A DNA stretch of 64,000 nucleotides from Ramlibacter tataouinensis. GTDB taxonomy: Bacteria > Pseudomonadota > Gammaproteobacteria > Burkholderiales > Burkholderiaceae_C. The notes under the pieces are model-generated. The model was not told the origin of the DNA and did no database searches. It saw only the letters and a program-made list of their open reading frames with translations. The DNA lies in assembly GCF_027941915.1 (NCBI RefSeq), contig NZ_CP116009.1, forward strand, positions 3,720,001-3,784,000. The letters are read 5' to 3'. This document shows positions 21,050 through 30,854 of the stretch, piece by piece; position 1 is the first letter of the stretch; every line of letters starts with the position of its first letter. The translations under genes were made by a program, and so were the position numbers.

Positions 21050-21672
21050 ATCGAAGCCCGGCCTGGAAAGCTCCTGTGGAAGCCCTCTTCGCTTCGTTCG
21101 GGCTGGTCGCCGTCGCCGAGATGGGCGACAAGACCCAGCTCCTCTCGTTCCTGCTCGCGGCCCGCTTCAAGGGCCGGCACTGGGCCCTGATCTGGGGCAT
21201 CCTGGCCGCGACCCTGGCCAACCACTTCCTGGCGGCGGCGGCCGGCGACTGGATCGCCGCCCATGTCGATCCGCAGGTCATGCGCTGGGTGCTGGGCGCG
21301 GCCTTCCTCGGCTTCGCGGCCTGGGCGCTGATCCCCGACAAGCTGGAAGACGATGCCGAATCGAGCCAGCGGCGCGCGCTCGGCCCCTTCCTCACCACCC
21401 TGGTCGCCTTCTTCATCGCCGAGATGGGCGACAAGACCCAGTTCGCCACCGTGGCCCTGGGCGCCAACTACGCCAGCCTGTCGATGGTGGTGGTCGGCAC
21501 CACGCTGGGCATGATGGCGGCCAACGTGCCGGCGGTGCTGCTGGGCGAGCGGCTGGCCCGGTACGTGCCGCTGTCGCGCATGCGCTTCGTCGCCGCCGCG
21601 CTGTTCGCCGTGTTCGGCGTGGTGGTGCTGATGGGGATCGACTTCGGGCTGGTCGCGGGCACCGGACGCTGA
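21046..21672 (+). CDS. GDT1/TMEM165 family (UPF0016) manganese exporter-like protein
   Basis: A 208-residue membrane protein with six predicted helices and the duplicated family motif EMGDKTQ (about residues 25-31 and 126-132). Members of this family export Mn2+ or exchange Ca2+/Mn2+ for protons; bacterial ones (MneA type) protect against excess manganese. The yybP-ykoY riboswitch directly upstream strongly supports a manganese role. The ATG at 21046 is preferred because it lies in the riboswitch's alternative helix; GTG 21076 is a possible later start that would remove 10 residues. Monocistronic. Confidence 0.9.
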   Translation: MDRSPAWKAPVEALFASFGLVAVAEMGDKTQLLSFLLAARFKGRHWALIWGILAATLANHFLAAAAGDWIAAHVDPQVMRWVLGAAFLGFAAWALIPDKLEDDAESSQRRALGPFLTTLVAFFIAEMGDKTQFATVALGANYASLSMVVVGTTLGMMAANVPAVLLGERLARYVPLSRMRFVAAALFAVFGVVVLMGIDFGLVAGTGR

Positions 21673-21762
21673 GCGGCCGTGCTGAAACGGGGGCGGGCTG
21701 CTACGACCTGAGGGCCTGACCTTTTTCCCGCGCACCCGCGCGGGGGTTCAGCCGGCCTGTTG

Positions 21763-22617
21763 TCACAGGCTCTCCTGGATGCGCCGCGCCAGCTTGAGGT
21801 GCGGAATGTCGATCATCTGCCCATCCAGCTGGAAGCTGCCGGCCGCCGGCTGCGCCTCGAACGCCGCGATGACGCGCCGCGACCACTCCACCTGCTCGGG
21901 CGCGTAGCGGAACGCCGCGTTGATGGGCGCCAACTGGCTGGGGTGGATCGCCATCTTGCCGACGAAGCCGTCGCGGAAGGCCTCGGCCGCTTCGGCCTGC
22001 ACCTCGCCGGGCGCGTTGATCGCCACGCTCACGGTGTCGATGGCGCGCACGCCCGCCGCACCGGCGGCGTACAGGCACATGGACCGTGCCAGGCGGTACG
22101 GCTCGGTGAAGCGCCCATCCGCGCGGTTGCCGAACGCACCGATGTCCGCAGCCAGGTCCTCGCCGCCCCAGGTGATGCCCCACAGGCGCGGCGTGGCCCC
22201 CGCGAATTCGCCCAGGTGGAACATGGAGCCGCCGGTCTCGGTGGCAATGGGCAGGATCTGCGTGTGCCCCAGCCCCACGCCGAAGGCTGTCTCCAGCGCG
22301 TCGAGCTGGTGGCACACCGGCATCAACGATTCCCGGCCGCTGCACTTGGGCAGCAGGATGCCGAACGGTTTTGCAGGTACCACGGCGGCCAGGTCCTTCA
22401 GAAGCAGGCCGGAAGACGCCGGATTCACGCGCACCCAGACCTGCTGGTGCCGGGGCTGCGCGGACAGCATCTGCGCCAGGTTGGCGCGCGCCTCTTCCTT
22501 CGCCGAAGGCGGTACCGAATCCTCCAGGTCGAGGATCAGCGCGCCGGCTTCCGACGCCTGCGCCTTCAGGTAGCGCTCCGGCCGGTTGGCCGGCACGAAC
22601 AGCATGGAGGCGTTCAT
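21763..22617 (-). CDS. HpcH/HpaI-citrate lyase beta family CoA-ester lyase
   Basis: A 284-residue protein of the CitE-like lyase family. MLFVPANRPERYLKAQ at the start and GALILDLEDSVPPSAKEEAR carry the barrel's first metal and substrate residues. ATETGGSMFHLGEF and WGGEDLAADIGAFG supply the Mg2+-binding Glu and Asp. Relatives cleave malyl-, citramalyl- or beta-methylmalyl-CoA to acetyl-CoA plus an oxo-acid. Its ATG overlaps the MaoC gene stop (ATGA). A MaoC hydratase next to a CitE-like lyase is the arrangement used for mesaconyl-/itaconyl-CoA type degradation; the exact substrate is not shown. Confidence 0.88.
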   Translation of the reverse strand: MNASMLFVPANRPERYLKAQASEAGALILDLEDSVPPSAKEEARANLAQMLSAQPRHQQVWVRVNPASSGLLLKDLAAVVPAKPFGILLPKCSGRESLMPVCHQLDALETAFGVGLGHTQILPIATETGGSMFHLGEFAGATPRLWGITWGGEDLAADIGAFGNRADGRFTEPYRLARSMCLYAAGAAGVRAIDTVSVAINAPGEVQAEAAEAFRDGFVGKMAIHPSQLAPINAAFRYAPEQVEWSRRVIAAFEAQPAAGSFQLDGQMIDIPHLKLARRIQESL

Positions 22618-23078
22618 GCGCTGACCGCCTGCGGGCGCTTGTGGATGAAGGCCGCACGCTTGCACAGGCAGACGACCTTGTCGTCCTGGTTCAGGCCCAC
22701 GTGCTCGAACTCCACGATGCCCGCGCTGGGCCGCGACTTGCTCTCGCGCTTGGAGAGCACTGTGGTCCGCACGTGAATGGTGTCGCCGGCGAACACCGGG
22801 GCCGGAAAGCTGATGTCGCTCATCCCCAGGTTGGCCACGGTCGTGCGAAAGGTCGTGTCGTTCACTGACATGCCAATGACAAGCCCCAGCGTGAACAGGC
22901 TGTTCACGATGGGTTTGCCGAACTCGGTCTGCGCCGAGAAGTGGCTGTCGATGTGCAGCGGCTGAACGTTCATGGTGAGCGTGCTGAATAGCACGTTGTC
23001 CATCTCGGTGACGGTGCGCGTCCACTCGTGGTCGAACCGGCGACCCACTTCAAATTCTTCGTAGTAGAGGCCTGGCAT
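22614..23078 (-). CDS. MaoC-family acyl-CoA hydratase
   Basis: A 154-residue hotdog-fold protein. The catalytic segment NVQPLHIDSHFSAQTEFGKP contains the Asp/His pair of R-specific hydratases. SLFTLGLVIGMSV and FPAPVFAGDTIHV are further MaoC landmarks. It probably adds water to an enoyl-CoA, giving the hydroxyacyl-CoA cleaved by the adjacent lyase. It overlaps that gene by 4 bases and lies 62 bases after the thiolase stop. Related mesaconyl-CoA or itaconyl-CoA hydratases are candidates; other unsaturated acyl-CoAs are possible. Confidence 0.86.
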   Translation of the reverse strand: MPGLYYEEFEVGRRFDHEWTRTVTEMDNVLFSTLTMNVQPLHIDSHFSAQTEFGKPIVNSLFTLGLVIGMSVNDTTFRTTVANLGMSDISFPAPVFAGDTIHVRTTVLSKRESKSRPSAGIVEFEHVGLNQDDKVVCLCKRAAFIHKRPQAVSA

Positions 23079-23140
23079 GTTGCAACTCCTTCATGACTCC
23101 TGTCTGCCGATATCGAGCCGGGCGGTCGCCCGCTCGCCTG

Positions 23141-24315
<1,175 letters not shown>

Positions 24316-24319
<4 letters not shown>

Positions 24320-26433
24320 TTACGAGCCCCTTCCAGGTGGTCCTTCAGGCCGCGACCCTCGGCGGCCAGGCGGTCGAGCAGCGGCGCGGGCGTCCAGGCC
24401 CGGGCGTCGGCGCCTGGCTCGGCGGCGATGCGCCTGAGCGCACGCACGACCTCCGACAGCCCGACCTCTTCGGCGTAGTGCATGGGGCCGCCGCGATGGC
24501 GCGGGAAGCCATAGCCGTTGAGGTAGACCACGTCGATGTCCGAGGCGCGCTGCGCGATGCCCTCGTCCAGGATGCGTGCGCCCTCGTTGGCCATCGCGAA
24601 GAGGCAACGCTCGACGATCTCGGCCTTGCCGACCGCGCGCGGCGTGACGCCCTTGTCGCGACGGTATTCGGCCAGCAGCGCGTCGACGGCCGGATCGGCA
24701 ATGGGGTCGCGCCGCCCCGGCTCGTAGCGGTACCAGCCCGCGCCGTTCTTCTGCCCGAAGCGACCCGCCTCGCAAAGGCGGTCGGCAGCGATGCTGAAAT
24801 CCACGCCGGGATTCTCGGCGGCGCGGCGCTTGCGGACCGCCCACGAGATGTCCAGGCCCGCCAGATCGCCGACCCGGAAAGGCCCCATGGCCAAGCCGAA
24901 TTCCTCGAGCGCCCGATCCACCTGCTGGGGCGACGCGCCCTGGAGCAGCAGGTCGTTGGCCGCGGAGACATAGCGCGCCAGGATCCGGTTGCCGATGAAG
25001 CCGTCGCAGACCCCGGCCACGACGGCGACCTTGCCGATCCGCCGGGCCAGTTGCATCACCGTGGCCAGCACTTCGGCCGAAGTGGCCGCGCCCCGCACGA
25101 CCTCGAGGAGCCGCATCACGTGGGCAGGGCTGAAGAAATGCAATCCGACGACGTCCTGCGGCCGACTCGTGAAGCTTGCAATCGTGTCGAGGTTCAAGGC
25201 CGAGGTGTTAGACGCGAGGATCGCCCCCGGCCGCAACACCCTGTCGAGCTGCTCGAACACCACGCGTTTGACTTCGAGGCTTTCGGACACGGCTTCGATG
25301 GCCAGATCGGCATCGACCAGTGCGTCGTAACTCAGAGTCGGCGCGATCAGGTTCATGCGCTGCTCGAGCGCGTCGGGCGTCAGCCGCCCCTTCTTCAATG
25401 CGCTCTCGTAGGTGCGGCGTATCGAGTCGATGCCGCGCTGCAGCGCTTCCTGCCCCGTCTCGAGCAAGCTCACCGCGATGCCGGCGTTGGCCAGGGTGAT
25501 CGCAATCCCGGTGCCCATCGTCCCTGCGCCGATGACGGCGACCTGGCGGATCGGTCGTGCCGCCGTCCCGTCCGGCACACCGGCAACCTTGGTCGACGCA
25601 CGTTCCGCGGCGAATGCATGGCGCAACCCCCGCGACTCGGGTGTGTTCATGAGCTGGAAGAAGAACTCGCGCTCCAGCTTCAGCGCCTCGTCGAAAGGCT
25701 TGCCAACGGAGGCGGCCAGTGCCTCCACGCACTTCTGCGGAGCCGGCATGTTCTTCGACGCGGCGCGCACAGTGTTGCGCGCGAACTGCAGGAACGGCTC
25801 TGCCGCCGGCGCATCCACCACCCGGTCGCGCACGCGGGATATCGGCATCGCCTGTGCGATCACCTTTTCCGCGAAGGCCAGCGCGCCAGGCATCAGTTCG
25901 CCGTCGATTAAGGCATCGATCAGCGGCGTTCCCTCGAAGGAGCGCGCGGCCTGGGGCGCTCCGGAGAGGATCATGTCCAGCGCGCGCTCCAGTCCGACGA
26001 GTCGGGGCAGTCGCTGCGTGCCGCCTGCACCGGGCAAGAGGCCGAGCTTGACTTCGGGAAGCCCCAGCGTGGCCTCCGAGCCGGCGACACGAAAGTGACA
26101 GCCCAGTGCAAGCTCCAGTCCGCCGCCGAGGCAGGTGCCTGCGATCGCCGCGACGACCGGCTTGGATGACATCTCGATCGCACGAATCACCGATGGCAGG
26201 ATCGGATCCCGGCTGGAGTTGGCCGTGCCGAACTCGCGGACATCGGCGCCCGCTGAAAAGATACGCTCGCCCCCGGTCAGGACGAGGGCGCGGATGGCCG
26301 GATTCGCCAGGGCGCGATCCAGCGCAGCGGCGATGCCCACCCGCAAGGAATGCCCCAAGCCGTTGACGGGCGGATGGTCGAGCGTGAGCACGGCGATGGA
26401 GCCGTGCACGGCATAGCCGACGGTAAAGGTCAT
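24316..26433 (-). CDS. FadB-like enoyl-CoA hydratase / 3-hydroxyacyl-CoA dehydrogenase
   Basis: A 705-residue two-domain enzyme. Residues about 1-190 are a crotonase domain, with oxyanion-hole motifs [11 protein letters not shown] and [17 protein letters not shown]. From about residue 295 a Rossmann fold starts with [20 protein letters not shown]. The dehydrogenase His lies in [18 protein letters not shown], and two C-terminal helical domains follow. It performs hydration and NAD-dependent oxidation of the same acyl-CoA. Smaller than E. coli FadB but typical of the beta-proteobacterial monomeric form. It lies 18 bases after an acyl-CoA dehydrogenase gene. Confidence 0.93.
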
Positions 26434-26451
26434 GAGTTTCTGCCCCGTTGA

Positions 26452-27615
26452 TTAGTAGGACTTGGGCAGCCCGAGCGCCTTTTCCGCGATGAAGCACAGG
26501 ATGAGCTGCGGGCTCACCGGCGCGATGCGGGGAATCCAGGCTTCGCGCATGTAGCGCTCGACGTGGTACTCCTTGGCATAGCCCATGCCGCCGTGCGTCA
26601 GGATGGCGTTCTCGCAGGCGTGGAAGCAAGCCTCGGCCGACAGGTACTTGGCCGCGTTGGCCTCTGCGGCGCAGGCTTTGCCCGCGTCGTACAACGACGC
26701 CGCCTTCATGACCATGAGGTTGGCCGCCTCCAGCTCGATCCACGACTTGGCCAGTGGGTGCTGGATCCCCTGGTTCTGGCCGATCGGGCGCTCGAACACG
26801 ACGCGCTCGTTCGCATACTGGGCGGCGCGCTGCAGGGCCACCCTGCCGAGGCCGACGGCTTCCGAAGCGATGAGGATGCGCTCCGGGTTCATCCCGTGCA
26901 GGATGTATTCGAAGCCGCGCCCCTCTTCGCCGATGCGGTCGGCCACGGGGATGCGGAGTCCGTCGATGAAGACCTGGTTCGAGTCGACGCACTTGCGGCC
27001 CAGCTTCTCGATCTCGCGCACCTCGACGTGCGTGCGATCGAGGTCGGTGTAGAAGAGCGAAAGCCCCGCGGTGCCACGTGCCTCCTCCACCGGCGTCGTG
27101 CGGGCCAGCAGCAGGATCTTGTTGGCGACCTGCGCGGTGGAGATCCACACCTTCTGGCCCGAGACCACGTAATGGTCGCCTTCGCGCACGGCGCGGGTCT
27201 TCAGCTTCAGCGTGTTCAGGCCGGCGTTGGGCTCGGTGACGCCGAAGCAGGCCTTGTCACGGCCCTCGATGAGCGGCGGCAGCCAGCGCCGCTTCTGCTC
27301 GTCCGTGCCGTACACCACGACGGGATGAAGGCCGAAGATGTTCATGTGGACGGCCGAGGCGCCGGAGAGGCCGGCGCCGGTAGCCGAGATGGTCTGCATC
27401 ATCAGCGCGGCCTCGGTGATGCCGAGGCCGGCCCCGCCATACTCCGGCGGCATCGCGATGCCCAGCCAGCCCGCGTCGGCCAGCGCACGGTGGAAGTCCA
27501 GCGGGAAATCGCCTTGGCGATCCTTGCGCAGCCAGTAGTCGGCGTCGAAAGGCTCGCACAGGCGCTGGATCGCCTCGCGGATCTGTTCCTGTTCCGGGGT
27601 GAGATCGAAGTTCAC
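26452..27615 (-). CDS. Acyl-CoA dehydrogenase (catalytic type)
   Basis: A 387-residue FAD enzyme. It begins with the usual VNFDLTPEQEQIREAIQR and has FGVTEPNAG for FAD/substrate contact and KVWISTA in the middle domain. The C-terminal helical domain includes VFERPIGQNQGIQHPLAK and ILTHGGMGYAKEYHVERYMR. The start is GTG 27615, with AGGAAA about 6 bases upstream; this gives the normal N-terminus, and no closer ATG exists. It introduces the double bond used by the FadB-like enzyme. A second, different acyl-CoA dehydrogenase gene lies directly upstream. Confidence 0.92.
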   Translation of the reverse strand: MNFDLTPEQEQIREAIQRLCEPFDADYWLRKDRQGDFPLDFHRALADAGWLGIAMPPEYGGAGLGITEAALMMQTISATGAGLSGASAVHMNIFGLHPVVVYGTDEQKRRWLPPLIEGRDKACFGVTEPNAGLNTLKLKTRAVREGDHYVVSGQKVWISTAQVANKILLLARTTPVEEARGTAGLSLFYTDLDRTHVEVREIEKLGRKCVDSNQVFIDGLRIPVADRIGEEGRGFEYILHGMNPERILIASEAVGLGRVALQRAAQYANERVVFERPIGQNQGIQHPLAKSWIELEAANLMVMKAASLYDAGKACAAEANAAKYLSAEACFHACENAILTHGGMGYAKEYHVERYMREAWIPRIAPVSPQLILCFIAEKALGLPKSY

Positions 27616-27629
27616 GTTGGTTTCCTCGC

Positions 27630-28850
27630 TTATGCCTGCGCCTGCTGCGAACCCGTGGCCAGGCTGACGCCGTTCTTCAGCACCTCCCGCGCCACGATCA
27701 TCTTCTGCACTTCGGTGGCGCCCTCGTAGATGCGCAGCGCGCGGATCTCGCGATACAGGCTTTCCATGACGCCGCCCACCTGGACGCCCCTGGCACCAAA
27801 CAACTGCAGGGCGGCATCGATCACTCGCTGCGCGCTTTCGGTGGCCGCCATCTTGGCCATGGCCGCTTCCCGGGTGGTGGGAAGTTGCAGCACATCGCGC
27901 CGCCATGCCGCGCGGTAGGTCAGCAATGCTGCAGCGTCGATGCGCGCCGCCATCGCGCCGATTCGGTCCTGGGTCACCGGCATGTCGCCCAGCAGCTCGT
28001 CGAACATCTGCCGCGAGCGGGCGTGCGCCAAGGCTTCGTCGAAAGCGCGCCGGGCAAAACCCAGCGCAGCCCCGGCCACCGACACGCGGAAAATGTCGAG
28101 CGTGCGCATCGCGAGCTTGAAGCCTTCGCCCGGCTTGCCCAGGAGGCGCGACGCCGGAAGCCGCATGTTCTCGAACCGCAGGGTCGCCAGCGGATGCGGA
28201 GCCATCACCTCGATGCGCTCCGCGATCGAGAAGCCCGGGTCGTCGGGGTACACGACGAAGGCGGAGATGCCACGCGTCTTCGGCCCCTCGCCGGTGCGCG
28301 CGAACAAGGTGTACACATCGGCGATGCCGCCGTTGGAAATCCAGGTCTTTTCGCCGTTCACCACATAGTGATCGCCGTCGCGTACGGCCGTACAGGTCAT
28401 GGCGCCGACGTTGGAGCCGGCTTCCTTCTCCGACAGCGCAAAGGCAGGGATCAGCTCGCCCCGCGCCACCTTGGGAAGGATGGCCTGCTTGAATTCCTCG
28501 CTGCCCTCCAGCGCAATGGGTCCGCTGCCCAGGCCTTGCATGGCCAGCGAAAAGTCCGCCAGCCCACAGCGGTAGGCCAGGCCTTCGCGTGCCAGCGTCA
28601 AGCGGCGCGATTCGATGGCCGGGGAGAAGCCGCCGTAGGCACTGCTCACGCAGGCGCGCAGCAGGCCGGCGCGGCCGAGTTCGGAGACCAGGCGCCGGCA
28701 CGAAGCATCGACATCGCGGTGATCGACGGCATCCAGTGCGCCCGAGTCGGCGAACTCGTCGACCGATTGCATGAACGCACTGTGTTCGGGGCCGAAGAAC
28801 GGCCAGTCAAGCGGCTCTCGCCGGCCAAGAGGAGTGAAGCTATGAGGCAT
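27630..28850 (-). CDS. Acyl-CoA dehydrogenase (second paralogue, first gene of operon)
   Basis: A 406-residue acyl-CoA dehydrogenase. PAFALSEKEAGSNVGAMT is the FAD-contact motif, and EKTWISNGGIADVYTLFA follows. The C-terminal IYEGATEVQKMIVAREVL has the classical catalytic-Glu region. It is intact, unlike the degraded copy in the divergent fusion gene. It is the first gene of the long minus-strand catabolic operon (two dehydrogenases, FadB-like, thiolase, MaoC, CoA lyase). Its promoter region carries a CTACC/GGTAG palindrome at 28883-28897. Confidence 0.92.
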   Translation of the reverse strand: MPHSFTPLGRREPLDWPFFGPEHSAFMQSVDEFADSGALDAVDHRDVDASCRRLVSELGRAGLLRACVSSAYGGFSPAIESRRLTLAREGLAYRCGLADFSLAMQGLGSGPIALEGSEEFKQAILPKVARGELIPAFALSEKEAGSNVGAMTCTAVRDGDHYVVNGEKTWISNGGIADVYTLFARTGEGPKTRGISAFVVYPDDPGFSIAERIEVMAPHPLATLRFENMRLPASRLLGKPGEGFKLAMRTLDIFRVSVAGAALGFARRAFDEALAHARSRQMFDELLGDMPVTQDRIGAMAARIDAAALLTYRAAWRRDVLQLPTTREAAMAKMAATESAQRVIDAALQLFGARGVQVGGVMESLYREIRALRIYEGATEVQKMIVAREVLKNGVSLATGSQQAQA

Positions 28851-28882
28851 CTGTGAGGTGACGGAACGTCTCGGAAGAATGG

Positions 28883-28897
28883 CTACCTACGCGGTAG
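28883..28897 (-). promoter_or_regulatory. Putative TetR operator 1 in the divergent catabolic promoter
   Basis: CTACC-TACGC-GGTAG dyad. On the minus strand it lies just downstream of a possible promoter (TTGCGC, 18 bases, CATACT) driving the dehydrogenase operon. Its right arm continues as GGTAGTATGT, the same 10 bases found at the second site (28984-28993). The two sites are therefore likely to be bound by one protein, most simply the TetR domain encoded divergently. Confidence 0.68.
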
Positions 28898-28951
28898 TAT
28901 GTACCTGACGTACCACCGAGCGCAAGCCTTCCGGGGGGCTTCACTTCCGGC

Positions 28952-28989
28952 TTGACTCTTGCCGAAAGGTCTCTAAACTACCTGGTAGT
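28952..28989 (+). promoter_or_regulatory. Putative leaderless promoter overlapped by TetR operator 2
   Basis: -35 TTGACT (28952-28957), 16-base spacer, -10 TAAACT (28974-28979). A start of transcription 7-11 bases on would fall at or just before the ATG at 28990, leaving no room for a ribosome-binding site. The perfect dyad ACTACC-T-GGTAGT (28977-28989) covers the -10 and +1 region, ideal for repression. Confidence 0.62.
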
Positions 28990-30837
28990 ATGTCGCCTAC
29001 GCTGATATGGTCCCCCAACCTCGAGTCCGGCGCGGCCCGTTGCCAGGTCCTGGCCGCACGCGTGCCTGGCGCGCTGGATCCGGCGGCGGCCCTGCAATCG
29101 ATGCGCGAAGCCGGGCTGCTAGTCAAGCTGCTGCCCTCCCGGTCGCACAAGAGGGGCGGCGGGGCTTCGTTCACCTCGCTGGTGGCAGCCCTGGAAGGTC
29201 TGGCCATGGGGGCCCCTCTGGCCGCAGCCGCGCTCGCGCAAGCCGTCATCGGCACGGTGCCCGTTGCGCAGCTGGGAAGCGCGCGCCAGAAGGCGGCCTC
29301 GCTCGATGCCCTGGTTCACGGCGACGGCGCGGCGCCTGTCCTGCTGCGCAACGCAGACGCGGGGGCGGACGAGGCGCCGATGAGGGTCGCCCTGCAGCAG
29401 GGCGACTGGCTCCTGGAAGGCGGCGGCCGCTGGGGCGCGGCGGGCGTCGAGGCACCCGCCTTCGTGGTTTTCGCAAGCCACCGTCAAGCCAATGGCGAGT
29501 CCGGGCAAGCGTCCGCGTTCATCATCCCGCGCTTTGCTGCCGGCGTATCGGTCCACGCGACGTCCGGGCCCGCGGGCATGGCCAGTGAAGGCACGCTCCA
29601 GATGCAAGTGCTCGCCGACGGCTCGCTGCTGCTGGGCCCGGCGGGACAGGCCGCCTCCGTCATGGCCGCGACGTTCGCGCTCGATCGCCTGGCCAGCGCG
29701 GCACAGGCCAGCGGCCTTGCAATCGCCGCGTACGAAGAGGCAAGCAAGACGCTCGGCCTGGCAGGGTCGGATGCGCAGGAGGCAGAGCGCAGTTCCCTCA
29801 AGCTCGCCCACTGCGCGACCGCCATCTCGGCTGCACGCATGATGCTCTATGAAGCCGCGCGCGCCGCCGATTCCGGCGAGGACATCCGGCTGGCCAGCGC
29901 GAAGGCGCTGCTCTGCGCCATGGAATGCGCCGAGCGCATGCTGAACCTGACAGTTCAGGTCGTAGGCGGCCATCCTTCGGTCGACGCGGCGCGCATGCAT
30001 CAGTTCCTGGCGGCCCGCCGCCTGCAGCAGTCCGTCGCGGGCCCCGCGGAGCGCCAGGCCGCGCGGATCGCACGCGCCATCGTGCAGCCATCCATCTCTT
30101 CCAGAGGAGACGAACCTCTTATGCCCAAGGCCACCACAGAACCGCGCACGCCGGAGATGCCGGACCGCGTGTCGGAAATCCTTGATGCAGCTGCCGACGC
30201 CTTCGACCAGCAAGGCTACGACGCCACCACCCTCGACCACATCGGCGATGCGCTGGGCGTCACGAAGGGGAGCATCTACTACCACTACCGGAGCAAGGTC
30301 GAGCTGTTCGTCGCCGTCTACCGGCGCGTGATGGAGATGAACCTGGAAACCATCTCGCCCATCGCCGAGGACGAGGCGCTGCTCCCGCTGGAGCGGCTGT
30401 ACCGCATGGCGCACGCCCATTCGCTGCAGGTCATGAAGCACCTTTCGTATCAACGGCTGGCGGTGCATGGCATCGAGGCGCAGCTGATGGGACGCGTCAA
30501 CGAGGATCAGCGCGCCAAGCTCAACGAGGTGATCGTCCTGCGGGACCGTTACCAGGAAATCTTCGTGCGCGCCATCTCGCAGGCCGTCGAGGCAGGCGAG
30601 TTGCCGCAGCAGGACGCACGGATGGCGGTCAAGCCGCTGTTCGGAGCCCTGAACTGCACCACCATGTGGTACCAACCCCGTCCCGGGGAAACAGCGGCGG
30701 ACCGCGAGCGCATCGGCGACCAGCTCGCAGGTTTTGCCATCTCCGGCCTGACGCAGTCCTATCGCAGCGACAACGTCCCCACTTCCCGCCCCACTGCCGC
30801 GCCACAGCGCGCACGCCGCAGCGCCAAGGCGCACTGA
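28990..30837 (+). CDS. Fusion of a degraded acyl-CoA-dehydrogenase-like domain and a TetR regulator
   Basis: One uninterrupted frame of 615 codons. Residues about 1-367 align in length and layout with an acyl-CoA dehydrogenase: SMREAGLL near the start, a beta middle part, then helices ending FLAARRLQQSVAGPAERQAA and RIARAI. The FAD-contact motif is unrecognisable and the YEGTSE-type catalytic-Glu segment is replaced by SVAGPAE. A linker of about 10 residues (PSISSRGDEPL) leads into a complete TetR protein (from Met378) with helix-turn-helix VTKGSIYYHYRSKVELF. An internal ribosome-binding site, AGAGGAG, precedes Met378 by about 11 bases, so a free TetR may also be made. The operator-overlapped promoter and divergent dehydrogenase operon suggest regulation of that operon. 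An acyl-CoA-sensing role is inference. Confidence 0.8.
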   Translation: MSPTLIWSPNLESGAARCQVLAARVPGALDPAAALQSMREAGLLVKLLPSRSHKRGGGASFTSLVAALEGLAMGAPLAAAALAQAVIGTVPVAQLGSARQKAASLDALVHGDGAAPVLLRNADAGADEAPMRVALQQGDWLLEGGGRWGAAGVEAPAFVVFASHRQANGESGQASAFIIPRFAAGVSVHATSGPAGMASEGTLQMQVLADGSLLLGPAGQAASVMAATFALDRLASAAQASGLAIAAYEEASKTLGLAGSDAQEAERSSLKLAHCATAISAARMMLYEAARAADSGEDIRLASAKALLCAMECAERMLNLTVQVVGGHPSVDAARMHQFLAARRLQQSVAGPAERQAARIARAIVQPSISSRGDEPLMPKATTEPRTPEMPDRVSEILDAAADAFDQQGYDATTLDHIGDALGVTKGSIYYHYRSKVELFVAVYRRVMEMNLETISPIAEDEALLPLERLYRMAHAHSLQVMKHLSYQRLAVHGIEAQLMGRVNEDQRAKLNEVIVLRDRYQEIFVRAISQAVEAGELPQQDARMAVKPLFGALNCTTMWYQPRPGETAADRERIGDQLAGFAISGLTQSYRSDNVPTSRPTAAPQRARRSAKAH

Positions 30838-30854
30838 CCGAGAAAAGATCCAGC

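Noticed and set aside
20957-21190. A short frame starting before the GDT1 gene, with an ATG at 21011
   Set aside because: It runs through the riboswitch and out of frame across the GDT1 gene; the conserved EMGDKTQ motifs lie in the other frame.
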